Origin: Prostheceraeus crozeri
Lineage: Eukaryota; Platyhelminthes; Polycladida; Euryleptidae
Length of the DNA: 64,000 nt
Direction of reading: 5' to 3'
Assembly (NCBI GenBank): GCA_907163375.1
Contig: CAJQUW010008710.1
Span: 62,001-126,000, forward strand
The first letter of the stretch is position 1. Each line of letters starts with the position of its first letter. Below are positions 29,128-38,243 of this stretch, piece after piece. Below the pieces are notes generated by a model. That model made no database searches, had not been told where the DNA came from, and worked only from the letters and a program-made list of their open reading frames with translations. A program made the position numbers and the translations under genes.

Positions 29128-32100
29128 ATGGTTGTCTGTACCAAGTGTGGAAAAGTGTTCACTCTCATAGGCAATTTGCAACGACATGAAAAATTTTGTA
29201 AGTTAGGAAAAACATATCAATGTAGCAAGTGTCCATATAAGACGAATAGGATGGATAATCTTAAGAGGCATAAACTTGTATGCAATAATAAACCGAATGA
29301 TAGCATAATAGAGTCAAATTCAAATAATCAAAATAGATCTACTTCTAAGCCAACAACCAGCGCTTCAACTAACATACAAAACTTTATGCAATACTGCTCT
29401 CGGTGTGGCAAAACGTATAACTCTATAAGTAGATTTCGACAGCATATGAATGTACATAACACAAATAGTGAGATGAATATGCATAATAACTATGGAACTG
29501 TTAGTCTCAGTGAAAGCGCACTCAATGGCCATGCACGTGTGTATGATATCACGCCAACAACACCTACTGTGGACATAACATCATTCTTAGAAAGCATGCG
29601 TTCCATGTTAGGGAATTTAGTGTCTGACTTACTAAGGAGCTATCAATTGCGAGGTCGTCTGATTGCACAAATTCGTTATGTCCGTTCTAATCCTCAAGAA
29701 GAAGAAACTTTTCTCGCACACTTTACCTCATCATCCTCAAACTATATTTATGACTATGATGCTTGGTTTCAGGATCATCTAAATAGTCTAATAAATCATA
29801 TTGAAGCCTTCACAAAAAAGGGTAGCAATTGGATTATAGATGATGTACAAAATATAGAGTTCAATGTAATAACAAGTCCAATACTGTCAGGTGGACAATC
29901 ATTTCCTCTACCAAAGAAGTTAAAAAACTCTAAAGCTGTCATTAATGTTAATTCAAATGCAAATGATTGCTTCCTATATGCAGTTTTATCAATATTGCAT
30001 TATAATGAAGTACCTTATTCAAGGAATGAAGTAAAATCATATAGTGAGTGGACATCTGAGTTAAATATGGAAGGCATTTCCACACCAGTATCAATCAAAG
30101 ATATTCCAAAATTTGAGAAAAATAATGATATTAAAATTAACATTCACTTTTATGAAAATGGACTCAAAGGTGTTCGTTACAATAGTAACTTTACTGGTAG
30201 GCAAACGGTTAATATTTTGCTAATTCTAAACAATGGAGCAGCACACTATTGTGGAATTCCAAAGCTGTCAAGATTGTATAGGAGAACTTTAAAAAGACAT
30301 AAATACTTCTGCGAAAGATGCACTCAGTCATTCACATATAAGACAACACTAGAACGACATTTCCAGTTTTGCATTCGAGGAAAAGCACAAATAGAAAAAA
30401 TGCCGACAGATCTAAAAGTACTAACAAGTAGCATGGAATATCAACTAAGTCCTCCTTTAGTAATTTATGCAGATATAGAGTGCTACATTGATAATAAAAT
30501 ACATAAACCTGCGGCTATTGGAGCTTATCATGTCTGGCATAATGCCCTTCAATCAAAATTTGAAAACAAGTATTACCTCTTTGAGGGAGAAAATTGCATT
30601 ATTAGTTTCTTGCACCACTTAGAAACTGTAGCCCAAGACTTATATGACAACCAATGTGCAACAACTAGGCAGCCAATGTCACTGTCAGCGGATGAAAAAG
30701 CACGCCACGAGAATGCAGAATGTTGCAACAAATGTAAATCAAAATTCAGCGATGAAGTCATAAAAGTTCGTGATCATGATCATATCACCGGACGATATAG
30801 GCAAACATTATGTAGGAAATGCAATCTCCGGTTAAGACTTAACAGACGGGAGCTCCCCATATTTTTCCACAATTTTAAAAATTATGATAGCCACATCGTT
30901 TGCTATAAAGCGATTGGAAGAATGAAGTCTTGGAAATTAGATGTTGTAGCAGCAACTGCTGAAAAATATATAACTTTATCCGCCAGTGTCCCTGTAAATG
31001 AATACAAAGGGAAGACAGTATACTTTAAACTAAAATTCTTAGACTCATATCAATTTCTAAGTGCATCCTTGAGTGAATTAGCCAAGGCTTTGCAAACGTA
31101 TGAGCATGTAGAGACATTAAGGGTAGAATTTCCACAATTAAGTGATAATGTTTTATATCAGAAGGGAGTGTTTCCATATTCATACTTCAAAAACTTAAAC
31201 ACGTTGACGGAAGACTGTCTACCACCACAATTTGAATTCTATAATGATCTTACTCGTGAGCACTGTTCCGATAGTGAATATGAACACGCTAACAAGGCGT
31301 GGATTGAATTTAATTGTAGCACATTTGGTGATTACATGCTGGCATATCTGAAGTTAGATGTTTTATTGTTGGCAGACATATTTGAAGTGTTTAGAGCATT
31401 GAGTCAACGTGAGGATGAAGTCGACCCTGTACATTTTGTCAGTCTCCCACATCTTAGCTTTACCTCAGCACTAAATTTCTCTTCCAATGATCCCCCACAC
31501 TACATACAAGATGAAAATATGTACAATCTATTTGAACGAGGAATTAGAGGGGGTATGACTTTCACCAACATTCACCGAGCGCGTGCACGCATTGAAGAAT
31601 TAGGAAATAATATACATGAAAGTCGACATTTGACCTACTTAGATGTTAATAACCTTTACGGTTCTTCACTCAGTAGGAATCTACCCCACTCAAATTTCAA
31701 ATGGTTGAATGAAAGTGAATTAGATAATTTTTTAAATGAAGAAAATGTTCAAAATATAGATGATGATGGTGAAATCGGCTACATTTTTGATTTAGATTTA
31801 GAGTATCCTGCAGCCATTCATGATGACACTGCCGATTTCCCATTAGCTCCAGAAATGCAGATGATTGAAAAGAGAATGTTTTCACACTATATGAAAAATC
31901 TATATGAAAAAGTAAGACCAAATACACATTTTTCTTCTATCAAGAAACTTCTGCTCCATCAATTTGATAGGGAAAATTATGTAGTCCACTATTCAATTTT
32001 AAAATTTTACTTGAGCATGGGCATGAGAATCAAGAAGATTCATAGTGGCATAAAATTCACACAAAAGCCTTGGTTAAAAACATACATTGATATGAACTCT

Positions 32101-32883
32101 CAAAAGAGGGCTCAATCAAACACTGACTTCGAAAAGTCATTCTACAAATTGAAAAATAATTCTTTATATGGTAAAACAATGGAAAATGTAAGGAGAAGGA
32201 AAAAATTTAAACTAGTCAACAATGAGAAACAACTACTGAAATTGTCAAATCATCCTCTCTATGTTCAACACAAAATATTTGATGAAGATCTGGTTGGTAT
32301 GGAAATGTACAAACCTTCAATAGTTTTAAATAAATTAATATATGTTGGTCAAGCAGTACTTGACTATAGTAAGTTGGAAATGTATCAATTATATTACAAT
32401 GATCTAAAAGGATGTCCACTGATAAATAGAACGCGACTTTGTGGAGGTGATACCGATAGTTTCTTCCTATGTTTATACACATCACCATCTGTCCGTCTGG
32501 AAGATATACTTCTATACTTCGGTGAAAAGTTTGACTCTTCAAACTATGACAGTCATCACCGACTATACTCAACTACAAACAAAGCTAGATTAGGTTGTTT
32601 TAAGGATGAGTGTGCTGGAAAGTTGCTTGAGGAAATGATCCTACTAAAACCGAAAATGTATTCCATGAAATATCTAGACTCTACCAATCATAGCATCAAA
32701 CGTGCAAAAGGAATTCAGAGAGCAGCAGTTAAAAAATTGAAACATGATGACTATAGGAGTGTCTATTATAGTGAGAATGATACAACTGAAGATATGACAA
32801 TTATAAATTCAAAAAATCACATAGTTAGCACAAAATCATTTAGGAAGCGAGGTCTTTCACTTTGGGAGGATAAGCGCTGTTGA
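29128..32883 (+). CDS. pPolB: Protein-primed family B DNA polymerase
   Basis: The 1251-residue protein would copy the element from its ends. It begins with C2H2-type fingers (about residues 4-24, 32-52, 91-111). A segment near 278-300 (NANDCFLYAVLSILH) is the conserved N-terminal module of such transposon polymerases, and another finger lies near 396-416. Exonuclease motif I is YADIEC (D449, E451). A Cys-rich DHDHITG block (549-552) resembles an HNH/endonuclease-VII zinc site. Exonuclease motifs II (NFKNYDSH) and III (YLKLDVLLLADIF) follow. Polymerase motifs A (DVNNLYG, D839), B (KNNSLYG, near 1009) and C (GGDTDSF, D1108/D1110) are present, as is a late KxY (KPKMYSM). All catalytic residues are visible in one frame. 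Confidence 0.97.
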   Translation: MVVCTKCGKVFTLIGNLQRHEKFCKLGKTYQCSKCPYKTNRMDNLKRHKLVCNNKPNDSIIESNSNNQNRSTSKPTTSASTNIQNFMQYCSRCGKTYNSISRFRQHMNVHNTNSEMNMHNNYGTVSLSESALNGHARVYDITPTTPTVDITSFLESMRSMLGNLVSDLLRSYQLRGRLIAQIRYVRSNPQEEETFLAHFTSSSSNYIYDYDAWFQDHLNSLINHIEAFTKKGSNWIIDDVQNIEFNVITSPILSGGQSFPLPKKLKNSKAVINVNSNANDCFLYAVLSILHYNEVPYSRNEVKSYSEWTSELNMEGISTPVSIKDIPKFEKNNDIKINIHFYENGLKGVRYNSNFTGRQTVNILLILNNGAAHYCGIPKLSRLYRRTLKRHKYFCERCTQSFTYKTTLERHFQFCIRGKAQIEKMPTDLKVLTSSMEYQLSPPLVIYADIECYIDNKIHKPAAIGAYHVWHNALQSKFENKYYLFEGENCIISFLHHLETVAQDLYDNQCATTRQPMSLSADEKARHENAECCNKCKSKFSDEVIKVRDHDHITGRYRQTLCRKCNLRLRLNRRELPIFFHNFKNYDSHIVCYKAIGRMKSWKLDVVAATAEKYITLSASVPVNEYKGKTVYFKLKFLDSYQFLSASLSELAKALQTYEHVETLRVEFPQLSDNVLYQKGVFPYSYFKNLNTLTEDCLPPQFEFYNDLTREHCSDSEYEHANKAWIEFNCSTFGDYMLAYLKLDVLLLADIFEVFRALSQREDEVDPVHFVSLPHLSFTSALNFSSNDPPHYIQDENMYNLFERGIRGGMTFTNIHRARARIEELGNNIHESRHLTYLDVNNLYGSSLSRNLPHSNFKWLNESELDNFLNEENVQNIDDDGEIGYIFDLDLEYPAAIHDDTADFPLAPEMQMIEKRMFSHYMKNLYEKVRPNTHFSSIKKLLLHQFDRENYVVHYSILKFYLSMGMRIKKIHSGIKFTQKPWLKTYIDMNSQKRAQSNTDFEKSFYKLKNNSLYGKTMENVRRRKKFKLVNNEKQLLKLSNHPLYVQHKIFDEDLVGMEMYKPSIVLNKLIYVGQAVLDYSKLEMYQLYYNDLKGCPLINRTRLCGGDTDSFFLCLYTSPSVRLEDILLYFGEKFDSSNYDSHHRLYSTTNKARLGCFKDECAGKLLEEMILLKPKMYSMKYLDSTNHSIKRAKGIQRAAVKKLKHDDYRSVYYSENDTTEDMTIINSKNHIVSTKSFRKRGLSLWEDKRC

Positions 32884-33264
32884 CTGGATAAAAATTTATC
32901 ATTACCATATGGACACTATAGCCTAGGTCTTCCCCCACCGTCGAAGAGAAGGAGATGCCTTCCTGTCACAGGTGATGTAGAATAAGTCTAAATAAAAACA
33001 ATATAATATTCCACTTGTAATAGATCTTGCGATTGCTGCATCTTCCGACATGTAGCAACACTTACTAATACATAAGTAGTCTTACTAAAATTGAAATTTC
33101 TACATCTTTCCGATATGTAGAAATGATTACTAATAAATAGGTAGTCCTAATGTGAATGAATATGTGAAGAATTTGTACTCAACATCATTCCGATATGTTG
33201 AGCTAATAAAATAACAAACTTTAGGCAAACATTAATTCTAAATTTGAAACATAGCTTTCGGAAC
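32884..33264 (+). other. Spacer with three related hairpins
   Basis: The gap between the polymerase and the next gene holds three hairpins (33033-33058, 33096-33124, 33178-33202) with different stems but a common loop word TTCCGA. No coding frame is supported here. Confidence 0.7.
33033..33202 (+). ncRNA. Three covarying hairpins with conserved TTCCGA loop
   Basis: Hairpin 1 has arms TTGCTGCAT/ATGTAGCAA, hairpin 2 ATTTCTACAT/ATGTAGAAAT and hairpin 3 CTCAACAT/ATGTTGAG. The arms change together while the loop keeps TTCCGA(C/T). After each of the first two, the word ACTAATA and TAGTC also recurs. Compensatory change points to a selected RNA or DNA structure, for example a transcript end or processing site. 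Confidence 0.5.
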
Positions 33265-33825
33265 ATGCCTCATTACATTAGAACATGGAAACTTAGTGAC
33301 GTTCAAAACGTTCACATAACAAATTCTAACAGAATAGCATTTCGTCATTCAATAGCAAATAGTGATCGAAAACATCGTGGCGTTTGCATTAGTATTGACT
33401 CATTGCCTTCACTGAAAGACTTTGCGGATCTCATTGACAACCATAAGACTCGGATCAAGATTCCTCTCGATGACAAGGTATGGATAAAGTGTGATTCATC
33501 AGTCAAACTATACGTCTGTTCACCAAAACGTGAAGATGTTGAATATCGATTTTTTCGTTTCAGTGACGTCACATGGGAAACCTTTACAAGGGAGATACTA
33601 CCACAGATAACGTCATTCATTAAAGATGGAGGACATCAAACGGTTGGAAGTTGTAAATCGGATGTTAACTACAAAAGCAAAGTCAAAACTCAATCTACAA
33701 GAGATCGAGAGGAATATACCCAACCGAAAACAATGGTTACTGATAAAACGCAAATTGAAGCCGACAACGAGCTTACATCTTGGAAGACCCTCAATGTTAA
33801 CATGGAGGATTCAGAGGAAGGATAG
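33265..33825 (+). CDS. Polinton protein of unknown function
   Basis: This reading frame begins at ATG 33265 (MPHYIRTWK), giving 186 residues. It seems to contain two similar halves: one around VCISIDSLPSLKDFADLI and one around FRFSDVTWETFTREILPQI. Each is preceded by a basic strand-like stretch. The pattern faintly recalls PC4-type single-strand-binding coactivators, but this is weak. The last 60 residues are hydrophilic and overlap the start of the TBP-like frame by about 200 bases in another frame. No TATA box precedes it. Confidence 0.55.
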   Translation: MPHYIRTWKLSDVQNVHITNSNRIAFRHSIANSDRKHRGVCISIDSLPSLKDFADLIDNHKTRIKIPLDDKVWIKCDSSVKLYVCSPKREDVEYRFFRFSDVTWETFTREILPQITSFIKDGGHQTVGSCKSDVNYKSKVKTQSTRDREEYTQPKTMVTDKTQIEADNELTSWKTLNVNMEDSEEG

Positions 33826-34195
33826 ATCTCTCACTATCCTATTCTTTCCAAATGGAACAATCCAATGTATTGGAAGGGTCATGGAGGGTGATCTCTCATA
33901 TTTACACTTAACTTTGGAACATTTACTTGGTGATTCATTATCTGATTGGAAAGTGAAGACAATGACCGTGTTATGTGAATTACATTATCACTATGATTTC
34001 CGTAAAGTTACATCATCACATAATCTAACTTATGAAGTGGAGTTATTTCCAGCAGCTCAATTGACTAACTGGCATCCATATCATGTTCATGTGTTCCATA
34101 ATGGAAAGATTGTGATAACCGGCATTAAAGACATAAGTGATGTGCCTCCCATCATATGTGATTTGAAAAAATGTTTCATGAAAACCAAATTGTAG
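33626..34195 (+). CDS. TBP-like protein with two saddle repeats
   Basis: The 189-residue frame shows the two-fold pattern of TATA-binding protein. Repeat 1 has LNLQEIERNIPN (22-33), then SLTILFFPNGTIQCIG (68-83), equivalent to TBP's TALIFSSGKMVCTG. Repeat 2 has WKVKTMTVLCELHYHYDF (108-125), YEVELFP (136-142) and HVHVFHNGKIVITG (153-166). YEVELFP nearly equals the TBP signature YEPELFP, and the last motif matches VLLIFVSGKVVLTG. The four phenylalanines that kink DNA in TBP are only partly kept. TBP recruits RNA polymerase to TATA boxes; here it could direct transcription of the element's own TATA promoters. It overlaps the preceding frame. Confidence 0.75.
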   Translation: MEDIKRLEVVNRMLTTKAKSKLNLQEIERNIPNRKQWLLIKRKLKPTTSLHLGRPSMLTWRIQRKDRSLTILFFPNGTIQCIGRVMEGDLSYLHLTLEHLLGDSLSDWKVKTMTVLCELHYHYDFRKVTSSHNLTYEVELFPAAQLTNWHPYHVHVFHNGKIVITGIKDISDVPPIICDLKKCFMKTKL

Positions 34196-34199
34196 ATTT

Positions 34200-34285
34200 T
34201 GTATATATGTGGATAGATAATGAAATGTGAACATGTTTTTTGTATATATGTGAATAGATAATGAAATATGAGCATGTTTTTGTTT
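34200..34285 (+). repeat. Tandem duplication at the convergence point
   Basis: Two copies of a unit of about 41 bp containing GTATATATGTG and ATAGATAATGAAAT lie between the convergent gene blocks, right after the TBP-like stop. It may carry poly(A) signals for both directions. Confidence 0.8.
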
Positions 34286-34344
34286 TCCTTATAAACCCTT
34301 GTTTTGGAAAAAAAGAGAGCAAGTTAATGATACAACATAAAACT

Positions 34345-34809
34345 TTATTTCAAAACTGTTTCAACATATTTAGTAAGAATTACATCATTTTTATCACAGT
34401 TTTTTGAAAATAGTTCTAAAGCACTTTTACAGTTATTTTTCAATGGTCTCTCGTTGACAAAATAGAGTACATAGCCACCGCACATTAGAGATGTATTACT
34501 TTGAAGTGGGAACGATGTCACTTTCCTAACAGTCCAGGAAAACCTGTTCATCCATAATGCGATATCATGTAAACGAGGTTGATTAAGAGAGTCAAAATAT
34601 TCGGCAACTTTATAACGATTGATGTATACAGCAATCCAATGTTTTCCGGGAAGATTGTTGGTATCCGTATTGATGATAAGCGAACAAGGATAGAAAGGAA
34701 TTGAATCAGGTAAATTATCTCTAGAAAAGACATTGAGAAATATTGTCTTGGAGTAGGGATGAGCTTTCCTCATTTTCCTCAAGATTTCTATGTTGCTTAA
34801 GTTACTCAT
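34345..34809 (-). CDS. PRO: Adenain-type cysteine protease
   Basis: The 154-residue protein has the adenovirus-protease active site in order: H57 in GKHWIAVY, D73 in EYFDS, Q103 in FPLQSN and C110 in MCGGYVLYFV. In adenoviruses and Polintons this enzyme matures virion proteins. It starts at ATG 34809, overlapping the stop of the major capsid gene by four bases, so the two are co-expressed in a tight leftward cluster. The length is slightly short of adenain (about 200) but usual for Polintons. Confidence 0.93.
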   Translation of the reverse strand: MSNLSNIEILRKMRKAHPYSKTIFLNVFSRDNLPDSIPFYPCSLIINTDTNNLPGKHWIAVYINRYKVAEYFDSLNQPRLHDIALWMNRFSWTVRKVTSFPLQSNTSLMCGGYVLYFVNERPLKNNCKSALELFSKNCDKNDVILTKYVETVLK

Positions 34810-36089
34810 CTCTGATAGCTGACAGTCACGTCTCTCATTCTTGTTATCTCAACTTTGCTATCATAGATAGCATAAATGAGACAAGTAATTGTTTTCTTCA
34901 AAGGTGACTCAAATGATACCTCCAGTCGTAGATTTCCAGGCTTTGTAACTCCTACGCTTTCACCACCTAGATCTGCATCTGCTGTGAGGTTGTACATAAT
35001 GAAGAAGTAGCCATTCTTGTACATATCCATTGTAATTCCATTTGAATCGTCTGTATTAAACATGTTGAGGGCGGTGAAAATAGAACCATATTCACGTGCG
35101 AATTTACCATCTTTGAAATTAGGCTCATATGCTTTGCAAGATACAAATTTCCCATCCTGATAGAGTGCTAGTTTGCTAACATGAAAGTGTTGGAAATTGA
35201 ATGGATTCTTTTCAAAAGCACCAATGAATGCCTCATTTTCCACAAATGTGATATACACCGCCTTTGGCATTGCAGTGGGAAAAAGATTTGGGTAGGCATG
35301 TGAGGATGATCCAGCACCAATTGTGAAGTTTGTCAACACACTGTGATTAACTGGATATATTGCATTGTTTTTCCTCAATCCTGTCGCATGCTCGTTGATG
35401 ACTGACGGGTTCATTGTTACTCGCCTTACATTGAGCACGGCATTACTTATGTTGACTTGATAGTTTGTAGCTCCAAAAGCCATTAACGCGAACTCAGGAT
35501 TTGCACGAATAAATTTTATTTGCATTTTAACCTGCGATAGCAGATATCTAGATTGACGAAGGAAATCAAGATAGACGGGTCCTTTCAAGTATAATTCCTT
35601 TGAATCCGCTGTTAAATCCATTCGTCTTTTCAACCCTGTATTTGAGACATCATCAAATTTCCCTTGCTGATCATCATACCACCCAGAAACTTGCAAGTGT
35701 GACTGTTTAGCTTGCTTTTGAAATTGAGTCATTGTATGTATATATGCTCCATATGGATATGCTCGATCCCCTCCTTCAATCTGTTTGTCATTCAATATTA
35801 GATACACATCTGAGAACAGACTGGCAATAGGAAGATTTGCTAACCCCACTTTATCCTTGGATGAATCGATATTTGTACCATCAGTCTTCTTAATTTGTAT
35901 ACACAACTCTAAATCAATGGATTGACAGTCAATATAATCTTGAGGATTGGCAGGTATATCAAACTGAATAGGCTGCTGGTTACCATCGATATTTGTTGTG
36001 GGGACTATGTCTACAATTGTTGAGGAGATGATGTCTGTCTGATGAGGGGGAGAATCGAAGAAACACAAAGCCGAATTGATACTCTGCAT
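34806..36089 (-). CDS. MCP: Major capsid protein (double jelly-roll)
   Basis: The 427-residue protein matches the Polinton hexon-like family annotated in many animals as F54H12.2-like. The N-terminal strand region is IPANPQDYIDCQSIDLEL. It is followed by LFSDVYLILNDKQI and YPYGAYI (residues 90-120), and the C-terminal jelly-roll ends with GNLRLEVSFESPLKKTIT and LIYAIYDSKVEI. It would form the trimeric shell of the particle. It lies between the core protein and the protease, an order common in the family. No TATA box precedes it; upstream is CTAATACG directly before the ATG. Confidence 0.88.
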   Translation of the reverse strand: MQSINSALCFFDSPPHQTDIISSTIVDIVPTTNIDGNQQPIQFDIPANPQDYIDCQSIDLELCIQIKKTDGTNIDSSKDKVGLANLPIASLFSDVYLILNDKQIEGGDRAYPYGAYIHTMTQFQKQAKQSHLQVSGWYDDQQGKFDDVSNTGLKRRMDLTADSKELYLKGPVYLDFLRQSRYLLSQVKMQIKFIRANPEFALMAFGATNYQVNISNAVLNVRRVTMNPSVINEHATGLRKNNAIYPVNHSVLTNFTIGAGSSSHAYPNLFPTAMPKAVYITFVENEAFIGAFEKNPFNFQHFHVSKLALYQDGKFVSCKAYEPNFKDGKFAREYGSIFTALNMFNTDDSNGITMDMYKNGYFFIMYNLTADADLGGESVGVTKPGNLRLEVSFESPLKKTITCLIYAIYDSKVEITRMRDVTVSYQR

Positions 36090-36099
36090 CGTATTAGCT

Positions 36100-36582
36100 C
36101 TACAAATATGTTGTCTTCCTTCGTTTTGACTTGTTTCTAGTAGCTGTGGAATTTCGTTTGCGCTTTCTTGTTTTCACTCGACGTCTAGATTTAGAACGTG
36201 CTGCTCTAGTCGGCTTTTTACTTTTCCTGCGTCTTTGCTTAGTAACTCGGCCTGATCCAACTTGTCTTGACTTCCTACGCTTCTTCCGAACTGTACGTCT
36301 CGTCTTTGTTAAATCATCTAATGCGTCTATGGCAGATTGCTGCGCGCGCATTTTCATAGATTCACCGATATCCTCACCTTGAAGCGCATCAGCTGCAACA
36401 TTTGCACCAAAATCTAAAGCCCTGCTTCCAACACGCTTCATGATTGGTACGCCATACTTTTTGAGTGTTGGAAGAACCATACGTCTTAGTGCACCAAATA
36501 TGCCTCCTCCAACTTGTCGTCTACCTCCAACAAACACGGGATAACCGCTCTGATATGATGGTCTACTGTAAATGCCTGTCAT
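36100..36582 (-). CDS. Basic core/DNA-condensing protein
   Basis: The 160-residue protein has a glycine-rich start (GGRRQVGGGIFGALRRM), an amphipathic helix (LPTLKKYGVPIMKRVG) and an extremely basic C-terminal half with KKRRKSRQVG, RRRKSKKPTRA and TRKRKRNS. It resembles adenovirus pVII/pX-type core proteins, which pack DNA and carry a protease site after a Gly-Gly motif; GGG-IF may be such a site here. It sits between penton and major capsid genes, ten bases before the latter. Confidence 0.75.
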   Translation of the reverse strand: MTGIYSRPSYQSGYPVFVGGRRQVGGGIFGALRRMVLPTLKKYGVPIMKRVGSRALDFGANVAADALQGEDIGESMKMRAQQSAIDALDDLTKTRRTVRKKRRKSRQVGSGRVTKQRRRKSKKPTRAARSKSRRRVKTRKRKRNSTATRNKSKRRKTTYL

Positions 36583-36625
36583 TATGACTATTGAATAACT
36601 ATGGAAGTCACAATAGCGTAAAGCC

Positions 36626-38203
36626 TTATTCTCGTGACCTAATATGTAGGGTCAAAACAGTAACACCACCACAGAACGGTACTACTTCTCCTGCATCATC
36701 ATGAATTGATATGTCAATTCTATTGATGAAATTTCGGCTGATTGGTAGATACATTGTGTTAAAAAATTCTCGATTGATTAGTTGCTTCCTTACGGATGAG
36801 AGAGGAAATGTGCGCAGAAGTGGGGCCTCAATGTCGCCAACCCTTGTATATTCAATAATGTTACAATAGACGTATAAGTTACTTATATCACGCTCTAGTG
36901 ATGGGGCTGTATCGCCTATTGATGTACCTTCATAAATAGTTGATTTTGAGAATCCCAATGTGGTCGTTAACACGCTATCCAGCTTGATAAGAGAGTTCTT
37001 CCCTACCTTTAGAATCATGCGTTTCTTATGTGGGTCATAAGAAAAGTGATATTCATCTGCATCAAGGTAATCTACACCAAACTCATTTAACTTTGTACAC
37101 AATTCAGATGGCGTTTTCAAGCTTTCAATGTTCAAATTAACTCTTTTTACAAGTTCACTGGAAGTAGACAATTCATCACCCGATATGTCTTCGCTGTATA
37201 CGTGGATATCCCATGAAGCATTTGTTGATGCTTTGAGTTTAGAAGAGGACAATTGAACCTTGAATGTATCATTTAATTCTGTCAACCAAGGTGCGCTTTC
37301 AAGGCCCTTAAACATCCCAATCATTTCAGATCCAAATTCAATAACAGCGGACTCAGACTTTTCCAATGGTGTCTTTTTAGTAAAAACAATAAATTCTGCC
37401 TCCGTTTCAACAGTAAATAAAGTTACTTTCTCTTTCTTATATTCACAAGTCATTAACGTTTCTGGCACTGATCCTTGAAACTTTCTTGCAAAGTCTTCAA
37501 CACTTCTAATGACCTCAAATTTATTTTTTACTCGGATGCTCCTTTTTTGTAATGCATACAATGGCACAATTCTACATTTAAAATCAGTGACTTTCCTCTC
37601 CGAATTCCACCCACGTCCATTGTACCAATACCTTGATGAGAAAGTTGTTCTGGAATACCCAAAAGTATGACTCAAATCCTTACCTAATACAAGAAGAACA
37701 TGCTTCCCTTCCTTCATCAATTTTGTTGACCCCTTTATGACTGGTTTGTAGAATTTATTCAAAGTCAGCTTGAAGAGATCATTTATTCGTTCAAACATTC
37801 TACCGATTTCCTTTTCTGTATCTTGCAAGCTCATTGTGGGAACCTTAGAATCAAAAGTTGACGTTGCAAATGCCTTTTGAATTTTAATCATGTTTTGAAC
37901 AGATGGTAAAGATGTTGAAAAAGGATGTAAAGTTAGATGATGAAAAGCCCATGTACCATGTAGACTATTTTGAAATATGCGAAAGCAATCATCCTTCTCT
38001 CGCACTTCTTTATGTAATTCAAAATAGTTGTTCTTTAGCAAACTGATATCGTTGTAATAAGTAATTTCAGTTAGAGCAACTTCATGGGGTCCATGCAGAG
38101 TAATTGGATTAGCGAATTCAACAGAGTATAGAGATGGTTTGTTACTTGGGAATATCTTGGGGTTGCTATTGCTTGGAAGAATGATATTGAAGTTAGTAGA
38201 CAT
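36626..38203 (-). CDS. mCP: Penton / minor capsid protein
   Basis: Start chosen at ATG 38203 (MSTNFNIILPSNSN), giving 525 residues; a GTG nine codons upstream is in frame. The start FNIILPSNS...YSVEFANPITLHG.HEVALTEI is the hallmark of Polinton penton proteins. The C-terminal part (IDISIHDDAGEVVPFCGG, LTLHIR) is the usual single jelly-roll end. It would occupy the vertices of the particle. It follows the integrase gene by about 40 bases in the same direction. Confidence 0.85.
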   Translation of the reverse strand: MSTNFNIILPSNSNPKIFPSNKPSLYSVEFANPITLHGPHEVALTEITYYNDISLLKNNYFELHKEVREKDDCFRIFQNSLHGTWAFHHLTLHPFSTSLPSVQNMIKIQKAFATSTFDSKVPTMSLQDTEKEIGRMFERINDLFKLTLNKFYKPVIKGSTKLMKEGKHVLLVLGKDLSHTFGYSRTTFSSRYWYNGRGWNSERKVTDFKCRIVPLYALQKRSIRVKNKFEVIRSVEDFARKFQGSVPETLMTCEYKKEKVTLFTVETEAEFIVFTKKTPLEKSESAVIEFGSEMIGMFKGLESAPWLTELNDTFKVQLSSSKLKASTNASWDIHVYSEDISGDELSTSSELVKRVNLNIESLKTPSELCTKLNEFGVDYLDADEYHFSYDPHKKRMILKVGKNSLIKLDSVLTTTLGFSKSTIYEGTSIGDTAPSLERDISNLYVYCNIIEYTRVGDIEAPLLRTFPLSSVRKQLINREFFNTMYLPISRNFINRIDISIHDDAGEVVPFCGGVTVLTLHIRSRE

Positions 38204-38243
38204 GTTAAAGTCATATATGGAAGAAGTCACATGCTATATTAGC

